From positions 1 through 32,116 of the forward strand of contig DAIDLH010000094.1 in the NCBI GenBank assembly GCA_027449605.1: a stretch of DNA of 32,116 nucleotides. The letters are read 5' to 3'. The translations under genes were made by a program, and so were the position numbers. Positions 17,776-24,607 of this stretch are shown here, in pieces. Position 1 is the stretch's first letter. Every line of letters begins with the position of its first letter. Source of the stretch: Candidatus Muproteobacteria bacterium (GTDB lineage Bacteria > Pseudomonadota > Gammaproteobacteria > Acidiferrobacterales > Sulfurifustaceae). A model generated the notes under the pieces. It saw nothing but the letters and a program-made list of their open reading frames with translations, had not been told where the DNA came from and did no database searches.

Positions 17776-17852
17776 GGGCCTGTAGCTCAGTTGGTTAGAG
17801 CGGAGGACTCATAATCCTTTGGTCCCAGGTTCGAGTCCTGGCGGGCCCACCA
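17776..17852 (+). tRNA. tRNA with CAT anticodon (elongator Met or Ile2)
   Basis: A 77-nt gene including encoded CCA. The acceptor arms GGGCCTG and CGGGCCC pair over seven positions with one G-T. TAGCTCAGTTGGTTAGAGC is the D-arm, GGACTCATAATCC the anticodon arm with CAT at 17810-17812, and GGTTCGAGTCC the T-arm. CAT without initiator features (the 1-72 position is paired) means elongator Met, or Ile2 if modified to lysidine by TilS. The sequence alone does not decide safely. Confidence 0.95.
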
Positions 17853-17871
17853 TTTATTTCTTCGTCCAGGC

Positions 17872-17876
17872 TCATG
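17872..17876. repeat. 5-bp direct repeat TCATG, left flank (target-site duplication)
   Basis: TCATG immediately precedes the left terminal inverted repeat and recurs immediately after the right one at 22478-22482, as expected for a target-site duplication. Confidence 0.6.
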
Positions 17877-17903
17877 TGTGCATGGGACCATAGTTTGGCC
17901 GCC
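17877..17903 (+). repeat. Left terminal inverted repeat
   Basis: 27 bp; pairs with 22451-22477 with one mismatch at the tenth base (G here, A in the complement of the other). It carries the core CATAGTTTGGCC once. Confidence 0.75.
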
Positions 17904-17961
17904 TATCGACCTCAGCGATCTTGCGCCGTTCGTCTCTCGACCATGTCATGGCGGGTGTCTT

Positions 17962-18447
17962 CTACTTCGCGACCGGCTCGATCGTCACCTTCAGCGAACC
18001 GGGCACGTTCAGCGCTTCGATGCCGGAATCGATCCGGCCCAACTGGATGAGTCCTTTCGAATAACCGAAATCTCTATAGAAAATCGCGAGATTTCCCCAG
18101 GGAGCGTAGTAGGTGATGTCACCCACGGAAGGATCGCTGCCCGCGGGCGCACCCGCGGTGGATAGTTTTCTTGGCAGATAGCTGATCTTTTCGGTCGCTT
18201 CGTAATCTTCCAGCGTCAGCGTCATCGGCAACAGGGAAACAAAATCCCTGACTGTGGCGTTGTCGCTCAGGGTTGCGGTCATCGCTTTTCCATTGATCGT
18301 CAGACGGATCTTCATAACGTTCGCCCCCTGACTAGACAGTTCTATCGGTGGTTTTGTGCGGGCACTGGCCGCACCGTTGTCGGCGCCGTAAGCGGCGGGA
18401 TTGACGGCGAGCGCCCATACAAGGATGAAGAGCAGTGTTTTTCCCAT
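17962..18447 (-). CDS. Exported cyclophilin-like fold protein
   Basis: A 161-aa protein with an N-terminal signal peptide (MGKTLLFILVWALAVNPAAYGA), so predicted periplasmic. After a short linker the mature domain MKIRLTINGKAMTATLSDNATVRDFVSLLP, then KISYLPRKL, GDITYYAPWGNLAIFYRDFGYSKGLIQLGRI, corresponds to the small cyclophilin-like family (Cyclophil_like / DUF369-type beta-barrel). Prolyl isomerase activity is unproven in this family and is not claimed. Its ATG overlaps the stop of the alcohol dehydrogenase gene by one base (TAATG), so translation is coupled. It is the last gene of the cassette operon, 58 bp from the left terminal repeat. An internal ATG before KIRL might give a cytosolic form. 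Confidence 0.75.
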   Translation of the reverse strand: MGKTLLFILVWALAVNPAAYGADNGAASARTKPPIELSSQGANVMKIRLTINGKAMTATLSDNATVRDFVSLLPMTLTLEDYEATEKISYLPRKLSTAGAPAGSDPSVGDITYYAPWGNLAIFYRDFGYSKGLIQLGRIDSGIEALNVPGSLKVTIEPVAK

Positions 18448-19463
18448 TACGGGCGCAGCAGCGCCTTGATGGCGCGGCGCTCATCCATCGCGCGGTAGCC
18501 TTCCGCCACTTGGTCCAGGGGCAAGGTCAGGTCGAAGACCTTCCCAGGGTTGATCTTCCCGTTCAGAACCAGGTCGATCAGCTTGGGCAGGTAGCGGCGC
18601 ACCGGGGCCGGGCCGCCGTGCAGGTGGACGTGAGAGAAGAAGAGCTCCTCGCCGTTGAGCTCGACCCCATGCGGCACGCCGACGTAGCCGACATAGCCAC
18701 CCTTACGGGTGGAGCGGATCGCCTGCATCATCGAATCCTGCGTGCCCACGCACTCCAGCACCGAGTCGGCACCAAGGCCGTGGGTCAGGTCCATGATACG
18801 GGCGACCCCCTCGTCACCGCGCTCTGTCACGATGTCGGTCGCGCCGAACTCGCGGGCGAGCTTTTGCCGCTGCTCGTGCCGGCTCATGGCGATGATCCGC
18901 TCGGCCCCCATCTGCCTGGCCGAGAGCACGCCGAGCAGGCCGACCGCGCCGTCGCCGACGACCACGACGGTGGATCCCGGCTTCACGTTCGCCGCATCGG
19001 CGGCGAACCAGCCGGTGCCCAGGACATCCGAGGTGGTCAGCAGGCTCGGGAGCAGGTCGTCCTTTGGTACGCCCGGTGTCGGCACCAGCGTCCCGTCCGC
19101 GAGCGGCACGCGCAGCAGCGGCGCTTGTGCGTGGCTCATGAACTCGCGGTGCGTACACGATGACTGGTAGCCGATCTGGCAGGTGGGACAGGTGTTGTCG
19201 GAGGTGGCGAACGAGCCGATGACGAACTGACCGGGCTTGATCGAGCGCACCGCGCTGCCCACCTCCTCGACGACCCCGCAGTATTCGTGTCCCATCGGCG
19301 TCGGCCCGTCGATCGGCTGCAGCCCGCGATAGGGCCACAGGTCCGAGCCGCACACGCAGGTGACGGCCATGCGGATGATCGCATCCGTCGGCTCGACAAT
19401 CTTCGGGTCCTCGCGCTCCTCGAAGCGGATGTCGCGCGGGCCGTACAGAACAGTTCCTTTCAT
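18447..19463 (-). CDS. Zinc-dependent medium-chain alcohol dehydrogenase family protein
   Basis: A 338-aa MDR oxidoreductase acting on an unknown alcohol or aldehyde with NAD(P). The catalytic-zinc region has VCGSD (Cys38) and GHEYCG (His59-Glu60). The structural-zinc lobe, normally four Cys in the pattern C-x2-C-x2-C-x7-C, reads D89, C92, C95, C103, so the first ligand is Asp. The Rossmann motif is VVGDGAVGLLGV, with SRHEQRQKLAREFGA after the second strand; a basic/neutral residue there would fit NADP(H). A strong AAGGAG ribosome-binding site precedes ATG 19463. It lies 31 bp after the flavodoxin-like gene and overlaps the cyclophilin-like gene by one base. It is third in the LysR-divergent operon. 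Confidence 0.92.
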   Translation of the reverse strand: MKGTVLYGPRDIRFEEREDPKIVEPTDAIIRMAVTCVCGSDLWPYRGLQPIDGPTPMGHEYCGVVEEVGSAVRSIKPGQFVIGSFATSDNTCPTCQIGYQSSCTHREFMSHAQAPLLRVPLADGTLVPTPGVPKDDLLPSLLTTSDVLGTGWFAADAANVKPGSTVVVVGDGAVGLLGVLSARQMGAERIIAMSRHEQRQKLAREFGATDIVTERGDEGVARIMDLTHGLGADSVLECVGTQDSMMQAIRSTRKGGYVGYVGVPHGVELNGEELFFSHVHLHGGPAPVRRYLPKLIDLVLNGKINPGKVFDLTLPLDQVAEGYRAMDERRAIKALLRP

Positions 19464-19494
19464 GGTGGTCTCCTTGTCTTCCTTGTGACGTTTA

Positions 19495-20130
19495 TCAACC
19501 CGTCCTGACCCGTTGGGTCATTTCAGTCTCCTGCCCGCCGGCAAGTGCTGAACTCGAATTCACGCCCTGCCTGAATTGGGAGGCGACCTCGGCGACACGC
19601 TGACCGAGGTGAGCGGCCGTTTTCAGGTCGCTCTCAATGGGCGCGACGTCGGGACCTTCGTCCACGTTGGATTGCGCCATCGCCCCGAGCCAGCTGCCGA
19701 GCCGGTTGAGATCGTCAACGGAACCTTTGCTGCCGCTGTTTCCGGGATGCAGGTCCAGTCCCACCCAGATCATCGCGTGCTGGGCAGCGAACAGGGCCAT
19801 CGAAACGAGCGTGTTCAGTTTGTCGCCGCTTTGAGCGCCGGAGTTGGTGAAGCCGGCGGCGATCTTGTTGCGCCACTTCAGCCCGCGCCACACCGGCTGA
19901 GTTGAATCTTCAAAGAACTGCTTGAGTCTGGCGCTCAGCGAACCGTTGTAGGTCGGCGAGCCGAAGACGATGGCATCGCTGGACTCGAGCGTTTCCCAGG
20001 GGATCGGCCCGCTCGCCACTGCAATCAGCTTCACTTCAGCATCGGGAACGCGACGCACTCCTTCTGCCACGGCCTGGGCCTGTTTGGCGGTGTGGCCGTA
20101 GCCACTGTCGTAGACAATCGAAATTAGCAT
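19495..20130 (-). CDS. Flavodoxin/WrbA-like NAD(P)H oxidoreductase
   Basis: A 211-aa flavoprotein, probably an FMN-dependent quinone or nitro-group reductase. The N-terminal phosphate loop ISIVYDSGYGHTAKQAQAVAEG binds FMN, DAIVFGSPTYNGSLSARLKQFFED is the second FMN loop, and FTNSGAQSGDK the third, as in WrbA-type proteins. The C-terminal tail (after about residue 190) is low in conservation. ATG 20130 is chosen since GAGGA lies 8 nt upstream; an in-frame ATG at 20169 overlaps the preceding hydrolase gene. Second gene of the operon, 31 bp after the hydrolase. The exact electron acceptor is unknown. Confidence 0.9.
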   Translation of the reverse strand: MLISIVYDSGYGHTAKQAQAVAEGVRRVPDAEVKLIAVASGPIPWETLESSDAIVFGSPTYNGSLSARLKQFFEDSTQPVWRGLKWRNKIAAGFTNSGAQSGDKLNTLVSMALFAAQHAMIWVGLDLHPGNSGSKGSVDDLNRLGSWLGAMAQSNVDEGPDVAPIESDLKTAAHLGQRVAEVASQFRQGVNSSSALAGGQETEMTQRVRTG

Positions 20131-20161
20131 TTTATATTCCTCGTTGTACCTACCAAACGAC

Positions 20162-21268
20162 TCAGGCAAGATGTTTCTTGAAGTAGGACGTGAGTTTGTC
20201 CCACGGGATCAGGTTCACCCGGTCGTACAGATCGGTGTGGTTGGCGCCCGGGATGATCATGAGTTCCTTCGGCTCCGCAGCAGCCGCGTAGGCGGTTTCG
20301 CTGAAGTATCGCGAGTGTGCCTTTTCGCCATGGATCAACAGCACAGGGCGCGGTGAGATTTCCGCGATGTAGGTCAGGATCGGCATGTTCATGAACGACA
20401 GCGGGGTTGTGAGCGTCCACGAGCCGTTCGAGTTGACCGCCCGCGGATGGAAGCCGCGCGGCGTCCTGTAGTAGTCGTGATAGTCCACCAGAAATTGCGC
20501 TTCGCCGCCTTTTAGTTCATTCATGACTGGGCCATACGCCGGGGCTCCATTTTCCGCGTCCTTCCAACGCTGTTGGCTCAGTTGCTCCAGCATTTGTGTG
20601 CGCTGTTTCAGGGTCACGCTGTCGTTGTAACCCTTGGACATGACGCGGGTCATGTCGTACATGGTGCTGGCCACAACAGCCTTGACGCGCTTGTCCACGG
20701 CGACGGCATTCAACGCCATACCGCCCCAACCACAAATGCCGATGATGCCGATACGCTCACGGTCAACGTTTGGTTGCAGGCCGAGAAAATCCACCGCTGC
20801 GCTGAAATCCTCGGTGTTGATGTCCGGTGAAGCGACATTGCGTGGCTCGCCACCGCTTTCCCCGGTATAGGATGGGTCGAAAGCGAGCGTGACGAATCCG
20901 CGTTCCGCCATCGTTTGTGCATAAAGGCCCGACGACTGCTCCTTCACCGCGCCAAAAGGGCCACCAACGGCAATCGCCGCCAGTTTGCCGCTGGTATTTT
21001 TCGGCTGGTACAAGTCAGCCGCCAAGGTGATGCCGTAGCGGTTCTTGAAGCTGACCTTTTTGTGGCCAACCTTGTTGCTTGTGGCGAAGGTCTTATCCCA
21101 TTTGTCGCCGAGTTGGATTTGCGACTGCGCGAAGGCTTGGCCCGCGGGAACCATCCCAACGCTCAAGGCGGCGATGCTGACGCCAGTCATTTTCAGCAAG
21201 TCACGGCGTCCCAGATCAGGAGCATCCTGTTCAGCGATTGCGTTGTCGATTTCGTTTTGCTTGTTCAT
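20162..21268 (-). CDS. Tat-exported alpha/beta hydrolase (dienelactone hydrolase-like)
   Basis: A 368-aa alpha/beta-hydrolase with a twin-arginine signal: GRRDLLKMTG (Arg21-Arg22), a hydrophobic stretch and GQAFAQ cleavage region, so it is predicted to be exported folded. The catalytic set appears as a nucleophile elbow GICGWGG (Cys about residue 179, in place of Ser, as in dienelactone hydrolases), an acid after VLLIHGE, and His in PGANHTDLYD. The substrate is unknown. ATG 21268 is preceded by GGAGAA; an ATG seven codons earlier is less likely. It is the first gene of the leftward operon and is divergent from the LysR gene across a 133-bp gap with an inverted repeat. The cassette context suggests detoxification of an electrophile or ester. 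Confidence 0.88.
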   Translation of the reverse strand: MNKQNEIDNAIAEQDAPDLGRRDLLKMTGVSIAALSVGMVPAGQAFAQSQIQLGDKWDKTFATSNKVGHKKVSFKNRYGITLAADLYQPKNTSGKLAAIAVGGPFGAVKEQSSGLYAQTMAERGFVTLAFDPSYTGESGGEPRNVASPDINTEDFSAAVDFLGLQPNVDRERIGIIGICGWGGMALNAVAVDKRVKAVVASTMYDMTRVMSKGYNDSVTLKQRTQMLEQLSQQRWKDAENGAPAYGPVMNELKGGEAQFLVDYHDYYRTPRGFHPRAVNSNGSWTLTTPLSFMNMPILTYIAEISPRPVLLIHGEKAHSRYFSETAYAAAAEPKELMIIPGANHTDLYDRVNLIPWDKLTSYFKKHLA

Positions 21269-21281
21269 GGTGATTTCTCCG

Positions 21282-21300
21282 AGTGACACGTGGCGTCACT
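21282..21300. promoter_or_regulatory. Inverted repeat upstream of the hydrolase gene, possible LysR operator
   Basis: AGTGAC and GTCACT are perfect 6-bp arms around a 7-bp spacer, 14 bp upstream of the hydrolase ATG. Its place in the divergent LysR/operon gap makes it a candidate LysR-type binding site. It is close to the start codon, so repression is as possible as activation. Confidence 0.4.
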
Positions 21301-21338
21301 CTAGGCTGCCCACTGGCAAGCGAGTAGCCCATAAACGC

Positions 21339-21368
21339 TTGCATCAGTTACAAATAAAGATTGATAAT
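21339..21368 (+). promoter_or_regulatory. Candidate LysR gene promoter
   Basis: TTGCAT (21339-21344), an 18-bp spacer and GATAAT (21363-21368), followed about 33 bp later by ATG 21402. Part of a roughly palindromic AT-rich stretch (ACAAATAAAG...ATAATTGT) lies over the spacer and -10, so autoregulation is possible. Confidence 0.45.
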
Positions 21369-21401
21369 TGTGGGCCTATTCCACTGCACGCAAGATCCAT
21401 C

Positions 21402-22391
21402 ATGCCGTTCAACGAACTGCGCGCCATCGCCACCTTCGCCAAGGCCATCGAGCTGGGCAGCATCCGCAAGGCGGCGCTCGCCCAAGGCGTCACGCCGCAG
21501 GCGGCCAGTCACACCATTGCGCATCTGGAGCGGCACCTCGGCGTGCGCCTCTTGCATCGCACCACCCGCAGCCTGGCCACGACCGAAGAAGGGCGGCACC
21601 TGCTGGAGCAGGCGTTGCCTGCGCTGGCCGCCCTGGAAGGGGCGCTCACTCAAGTGAAGGAGGCCCGCCACGCGATCGCCGGGCCGATCCGCATCGCCGG
21701 GCCCAAGTCCACGTTCGCTCCGGTATTGGCGCCGTTGCTGGAGGAGTTCTGCCAGATGCATCCCGGCATCCAGCCCGAGGTCGAACTCAACGATGCAATC
21801 GGCGATTGGGTGCACGAGCGCGTGGACGTCGGCTTCCGCATCGGTGTCCATCACCCGGGTTCGGGGTTGATCGCGCGGCGGTTGTTCCCCTTGCAGCTGA
21901 TCGTCTGCGCCGCGCCGGCCTATCTGGACCGTCACGGTGTTCCCGCCACGCCGGCCGATCTGTCCGCCCACCGCTGCAGCGTGTTCCGCAACCCGGTGAC
22001 TGGACAGATCGAACCGTGGTTTCTCAGTCACGACGGTGCCATGCAGCAGCACCGCCTGCCGCCCGCGTTTTCGACCAACGACCTCGAATTGGAATTGCAG
22101 GCCGTGCTCGCCGGGCAGGTGATCGGGCAACTCACCAATCTCTCGGCCGCGCCTCACATTCGGACGGGTCGTCTCGTGCCGCTGTTGCTGCCCTACATCA
22201 GCGCGCATTACGGCGTCTACATCTACTACGGTAGTCGCAGCGCGCAGCCCAAGCGGGTGCGCGCCTTCATCGACCTGGCTGTGGCGCGCTTGCAGGACGC
22301 CCCGGCCTTCGTGCTCGATCGCCAGGAGCTGGAAGCCGCAGCACAGTCCTGGCGGCGGGCTCGGCGGCGAGTGCGCCCGCACAAATCGTGA
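21402..22391 (+). CDS. LysR-family transcriptional regulator
   Basis: A 329-aa regulator. The N-terminal winged helix-turn-helix reads FNELRAIATFAKAIELGSIRKAALAQGVTPQAASHTIAHLERHLGVRLLHRTTRSLATTEEG (given here as the motif run; helix-turn-helix at about residues 18-40). The effector-binding part follows from about residue 90 (GPIRIAGPKSTFAPVLAPLL), with ERVDVGFRIG and LIARRLFPLQLIVCAAPAYLDRHG typical of the group that controls divergent oxidoreductase genes. The inducer is unknown. Divergent from the hydrolase-flavodoxin-dehydrogenase-cyclophilin operon, which it most likely controls. The start at 21402 lacks a strong Shine-Dalgarno. Ends 59 bp before the right terminal repeat. Confidence 0.93.
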   Translation: MPFNELRAIATFAKAIELGSIRKAALAQGVTPQAASHTIAHLERHLGVRLLHRTTRSLATTEEGRHLLEQALPALAALEGALTQVKEARHAIAGPIRIAGPKSTFAPVLAPLLEEFCQMHPGIQPEVELNDAIGDWVHERVDVGFRIGVHHPGSGLIARRLFPLQLIVCAAPAYLDRHGVPATPADLSAHRCSVFRNPVTGQIEPWFLSHDGAMQQHRLPPAFSTNDLELELQAVLAGQVIGQLTNLSAAPHIRTGRLVPLLLPYISAHYGVYIYYGSRSAQPKRVRAFIDLAVARLQDAPAFVLDRQELEAAAQSWRRARRRVRPHKS

Positions 22392-22429
22392 ATAGGGTTA
22401 ATGGTTGCGGGCACCCTCCTCGCCAGGGT

Positions 22430-22465
22430 GGCCAAACTATGCTATCCGTTGGCGGCCAAACTATG
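22430..22465 (+). repeat. Two GGCCAAACTATG repeats at the right end, 24-bp period
   Basis: GGCCAAACTATG occurs at 22430-22441 and again at 22454-22465, the second copy inside the terminal repeat. The left end has only one copy. Such subterminal repeats are typical transposase-binding sites. Confidence 0.6.
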
Positions 22466-22477
22466 GTTCCATGCACA
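22451..22477 (-). repeat. Right terminal inverted repeat
   Basis: 27 bp ending CCATGCACA; complement of the left terminal repeat with one mismatch. Confidence 0.75.
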
Positions 22478-22482
22478 TCATG
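22478..22482. repeat. 5-bp direct repeat TCATG, right flank (target-site duplication)
   Basis: Directly adjoins the right terminal repeat and matches TCATG at 17872-17876. Confidence 0.6.
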
Positions 22483-22500
22483 GTCAGGAAGGCAGGTCCG

Positions 22501-22969
22501 ATGCCCCGTGCTCTGATCCTTTATGCCACCACCGTAAGGCCACACCGCGAAGATCGTGCAGCGCCTCGCGCAGCGGCTTCAGGCGCTCGGACATATCGTC
22601 GAAACACACCGCGCCGATGCGGTTCCGTCCGGCCTGGATCCGTCGGCTTATGACGGCGTCATTCTCGGAGCTTCCATTCACTACGGCCATCACCCGGGTT
22701 ATTTTCGTATGCTGGTTCGGCGTCACCACAGGGCACTGACGACGCGACCCAGTGCCTTCTTCTCAGTGAGCCTGAGCGCTGGCGGGCCGGGCACGAAGCC
22801 CGAGGCGGCACAGCGCTATCTGGAAAATTTCCTGAACCAGGTCGATTGGCATCCGCCACAGACCGCGACCTTCGCCGGCGCGCTGCAGTAAGCAAGTACA
22901 GAACATTCAAGCTGGGACGCCGTGGAACGCTTTGCGGATGTTTTTGCCCGGCGTCTCGAGCAGGCGTAA
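22501..22969 (+). pseudogene. Broken HemG-like flavodoxin (protoporphyrinogen oxidase-like)
   Basis: Begins MPRALILYATT after an AGGAAGG ribosome-binding site, then loses frame: the expected YGHTAKIVQRLAQRL continues in the +1 frame, with four bases (GTAA) where one codon is expected, near 22534. The second frame carries DGVILGASIHYGHHPGYFRMLV, FFSVSLSAGGPGTKPEA and DWHPPQTATFAGALQ, matching HemG (E. coli IGASIRYGHYHSAFQ, IAGALRY). It then meets TAA at about 22889. After that stop the same frame reads SSWDAVERFADVFARRLEQA and ends at 22969, like the HemG C terminus, so about 30-35 residues appear deleted. It lies 23 bp after the cassette's right end. Confidence 0.8.
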
Positions 22970-23002
22970 GAGATGTCCCCGTGGCTTGGTGCGAGAGACT
23001 CA

Positions 23003-23030
23003 TAGTAGCTCCCTCCTAGTAGCTTCCTCC
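23003..23030 (+). repeat. Tandem 14-bp duplication upstream of the suf promoter
   Basis: TAGTAGCTCCCTCC is followed directly by TAGTAGCTTCCTCC (13 of 14 identical). No function is recognised. Confidence 0.5.
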
Positions 23031-23036
23031 CAAACA

Positions 23037-23061
23037 ATAGTTGACTGAATAGATCAACAAT
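23037..23061 (+). promoter_or_regulatory. IscR type-1-like site 1 of the suf promoter
   Basis: Begins ATAGTTGACTGAAT and matches my recollection of the published 25-bp IscR type-1 consensus at about 21 of 25 positions. It overlaps the candidate -35 TTGACT (23041-23046). Confidence 0.5.
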
Positions 23062-23069
23062 AGTATTTT
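23041..23069 (+). promoter_or_regulatory. Candidate sufB promoter
   Basis: TTGACT (23041-23046), a 17-bp spacer and TATTTT (23064-23069). The leader to the sufB ATG would be about 75 nt. The two IscR-like sites overlap and follow it. Confidence 0.5.
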
Positions 23070-23070
23070 G

Positions 23071-23095
23071 ATACTTGACTGTTTTAGTACGTTAT
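23071..23095 (+). promoter_or_regulatory. IscR type-1-like site 2 of the suf promoter
   Basis: Begins ATACTTGACTGTTTTAGT and ends GTTAT; about 22 of 25 positions fit the type-1 IscR consensus as I recall it. It would sit over the transcription start region, consistent with repression. Confidence 0.55.
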
Positions 23096-23152
23096 TCCTT
23101 ACCCGGGACGCGGGTATTTCCTAGCCGCGTTCGCCGGCGGTTGGAGGTAACC

Positions 23153-24601
23153 ATGCCCACATCGGCGCAACAGCTCGATACTCTGCTCAAGCGGGAATAC
23201 AAGGCCGGTTTCGTCACCGACGTCGAGACGGATGCGGTTCCGCCCGGCCTCAACGAGGATGTTATCCGCCTGATCTCGGCCAAGAAAAACGAGCCGGAGT
23301 TCATGCGCGAGTGGCGGCTCAAGGCCTACCGGCACTGGCTGACCATGACCACGCCGGCCTGGGCGCATGTGCATTACCCGCCGATCGACTATCAGGCCAT
23401 CGTTTACTACTCCGCACCCAAGGCCGGGAAGGACGGACCCAGGAGCCTCGACGAGGTCGACCCCAAGCTGCTCGAAACCTACGAGAAGCTCGGCATTCCG
23501 CTCAAGGAGCGCGCGCTGCTCGCCGGGGTGGCGGTGGACGCGGTGTTCGACAGCGTGTCGGTGGCGACCACGTTCCGGGAAAAGCTCGGGAGTCTCGGGA
23601 TCATCTTCTGTTCGTTCTCCGAGGCGGTGCAGAACCATCCGGAGCTGGTGCAGAAATATCTCGGCTCGGTCGTGCCCTACACCGACAATTTCTACGCCAC
23701 GCTGAACTCGGCGGTGTTCAGCGACGGCTCGTTCGTGTACGTGCCCAAGGGCGTGCGCTGTCCCATGGAGCTGTCCACCTATTTCCGCATCAACGCCTCC
23801 AAGACCGGCCAGTTCGAGCGCACGCTGATCATCGCCGACGAAGGCGCGTACGTGAGTTATCTCGAAGGTTGCTCCGCGCCCATGCGCGACGAGAACCAGT
23901 TGCACGCGGCGGTGGTGGAGCTGGTCGCGCTCAAGGACGCGCAAATCAAATATTCCACGGTGCAGAACTGGTACCCCGGCGACGCGCAAGGGCGCGGCGG
24001 CATTTACAACTTCGTCACCAAGCGCGGCGCCTGCCGCGGTCCGAATGCCAGGATTTCCTGGACACAGGTGGAGACCGGCTCGGCTATCACCTGGAAATAT
24101 CCGAGCGTGATCCTGGAAGGCGACAACAGCGTCGGTGAATTTTATTCGGTGGCGGTGACGAACAACTTCCAGCAGGCCGATACCGGCACCAAGATGATCC
24201 ACATCGGCAAGAACACGAAGAGCACTATCATCTCCAAGGGTATCGCCGCGGGCCGTGGCAGCAACGCCTATCGCGGGCTGGTGAAAATCCTGAAAGGCGC
24301 GGAGAACGCGCGCAACTACACGCAGTGCGATTCGCTGCTCATGGGCGATAAATGCAGCGCGCATACCTTTCCGTACATCGAGGTGAAAAACCCCACGGCC
24401 AGGGTCGAACATGAAGCGACGACGTCCAAGATCAGCGACGATCAACTGTTCTACTTGCAGAGCCGGGGACTGTCCACCGAGGACGCCGTGTCCATGGTCG
24501 TGAACGGTTTCTGCAAGGCGGTGTTCAAGGAGCTGCCCATGGAGTTCGCCGTTGAGGCGCAGAAGCTGCTGGGCGTGAGTCTGGAAGGCGCCATTGGGTA
24601 A
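23153..24601 (+). CDS. sufB: Fe-S cluster assembly scaffold SufB
   Basis: Scaffold subunit of the SufBCD complex that builds Fe-S clusters in the cytosol. It is 482 aa, close to the E. coli protein. [20 protein letters not shown]-like core blocks, [82 protein letters not shown] and [21 protein letters not shown] are all SufB signatures, including conserved Cys in the GDKCSAHT block. ATG 23153 is preceded by GGAGGT at ideal spacing; the longer in-frame reading from 23075 covers the promoter. First gene of the operon. Confidence 0.97.
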   Translation: MPTSAQQLDTLLKREYKAGFVTDVETDAVPPGLNEDVIRLISAKKNEPEFMREWRLKAYRHWLTMTTPAWAHVHYPPIDYQAIVYYSAPKAGKDGPRSLDEVDPKLLETYEKLGIPLKERALLAGVAVDAVFDSVSVATTFREKLGSLGIIFCSFSEAVQNHPELVQKYLGSVVPYTDNFYATLNSAVFSDGSFVYVPKGVRCPMELSTYFRINASKTGQFERTLIIADEGAYVSYLEGCSAPMRDENQLHAAVVELVALKDAQIKYSTVQNWYPGDAQGRGGIYNFVTKRGACRGPNARISWTQVETGSAITWKYPSVILEGDNSVGEFYSVAVTNNFQQADTGTKMIHIGKNTKSTIISKGIAAGRGSNAYRGLVKILKGAENARNYTQCDSLLMGDKCSAHTFPYIEVKNPTARVEHEATTSKISDDQLFYLQSRGLSTEDAVSMVVNGFCKAVFKELPMEFAVEAQKLLGVSLEGAIG

Positions 24602-24607
24602 CTGATC

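Larger units (their letters stand above)
17877..22477. mobile_element. Transposase-less 4.6-kb cassette with 27-bp terminal inverted repeats
   Basis: The left end (17877-17903, TGTGCATGGG...GGCCGCC) and the right end (22451-22477, reverse complement) match at 26 of 27 positions. The ends read TG...CA. A 5-bp direct repeat TCATG lies exactly outside both ends. Inside are five genes, packed to within about 60 bp of each end and arranged as a leftward four-gene operon and a rightward LysR gene. No transposase, integrase or resolvase is present. The insertion lies 24 bp after a tRNA gene and 23 bp before a HemG-like pseudogene. The TG/CA ends and subterminal repeats suggest an IS21-like source, but this is a weak inference. 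Confidence 0.75.

Noticed and set aside
17878-18165. Plus-strand frame beginning at the left terminal repeat (MHGTIVWPP)
   Set aside because: It is made of the terminal repeat followed by the antisense of the cyclophilin-like gene. The right end gives a similar HGTIVWPP string for the same reason, so it is not a gene.
17776-23100. tRNA-targeted genomic island with duplicated tRNA 3' end
   Set aside because: No second copy of the tRNA 3' end was found downstream and no integrase is present. The terminal repeats with TCATG duplication explain the region better.
23075-23152. Longer N terminus for SufB from 23075
   Set aside because: It would translate through the second IscR-like site. GGAGGT stands before ATG 23153 and the family N terminus starts there.
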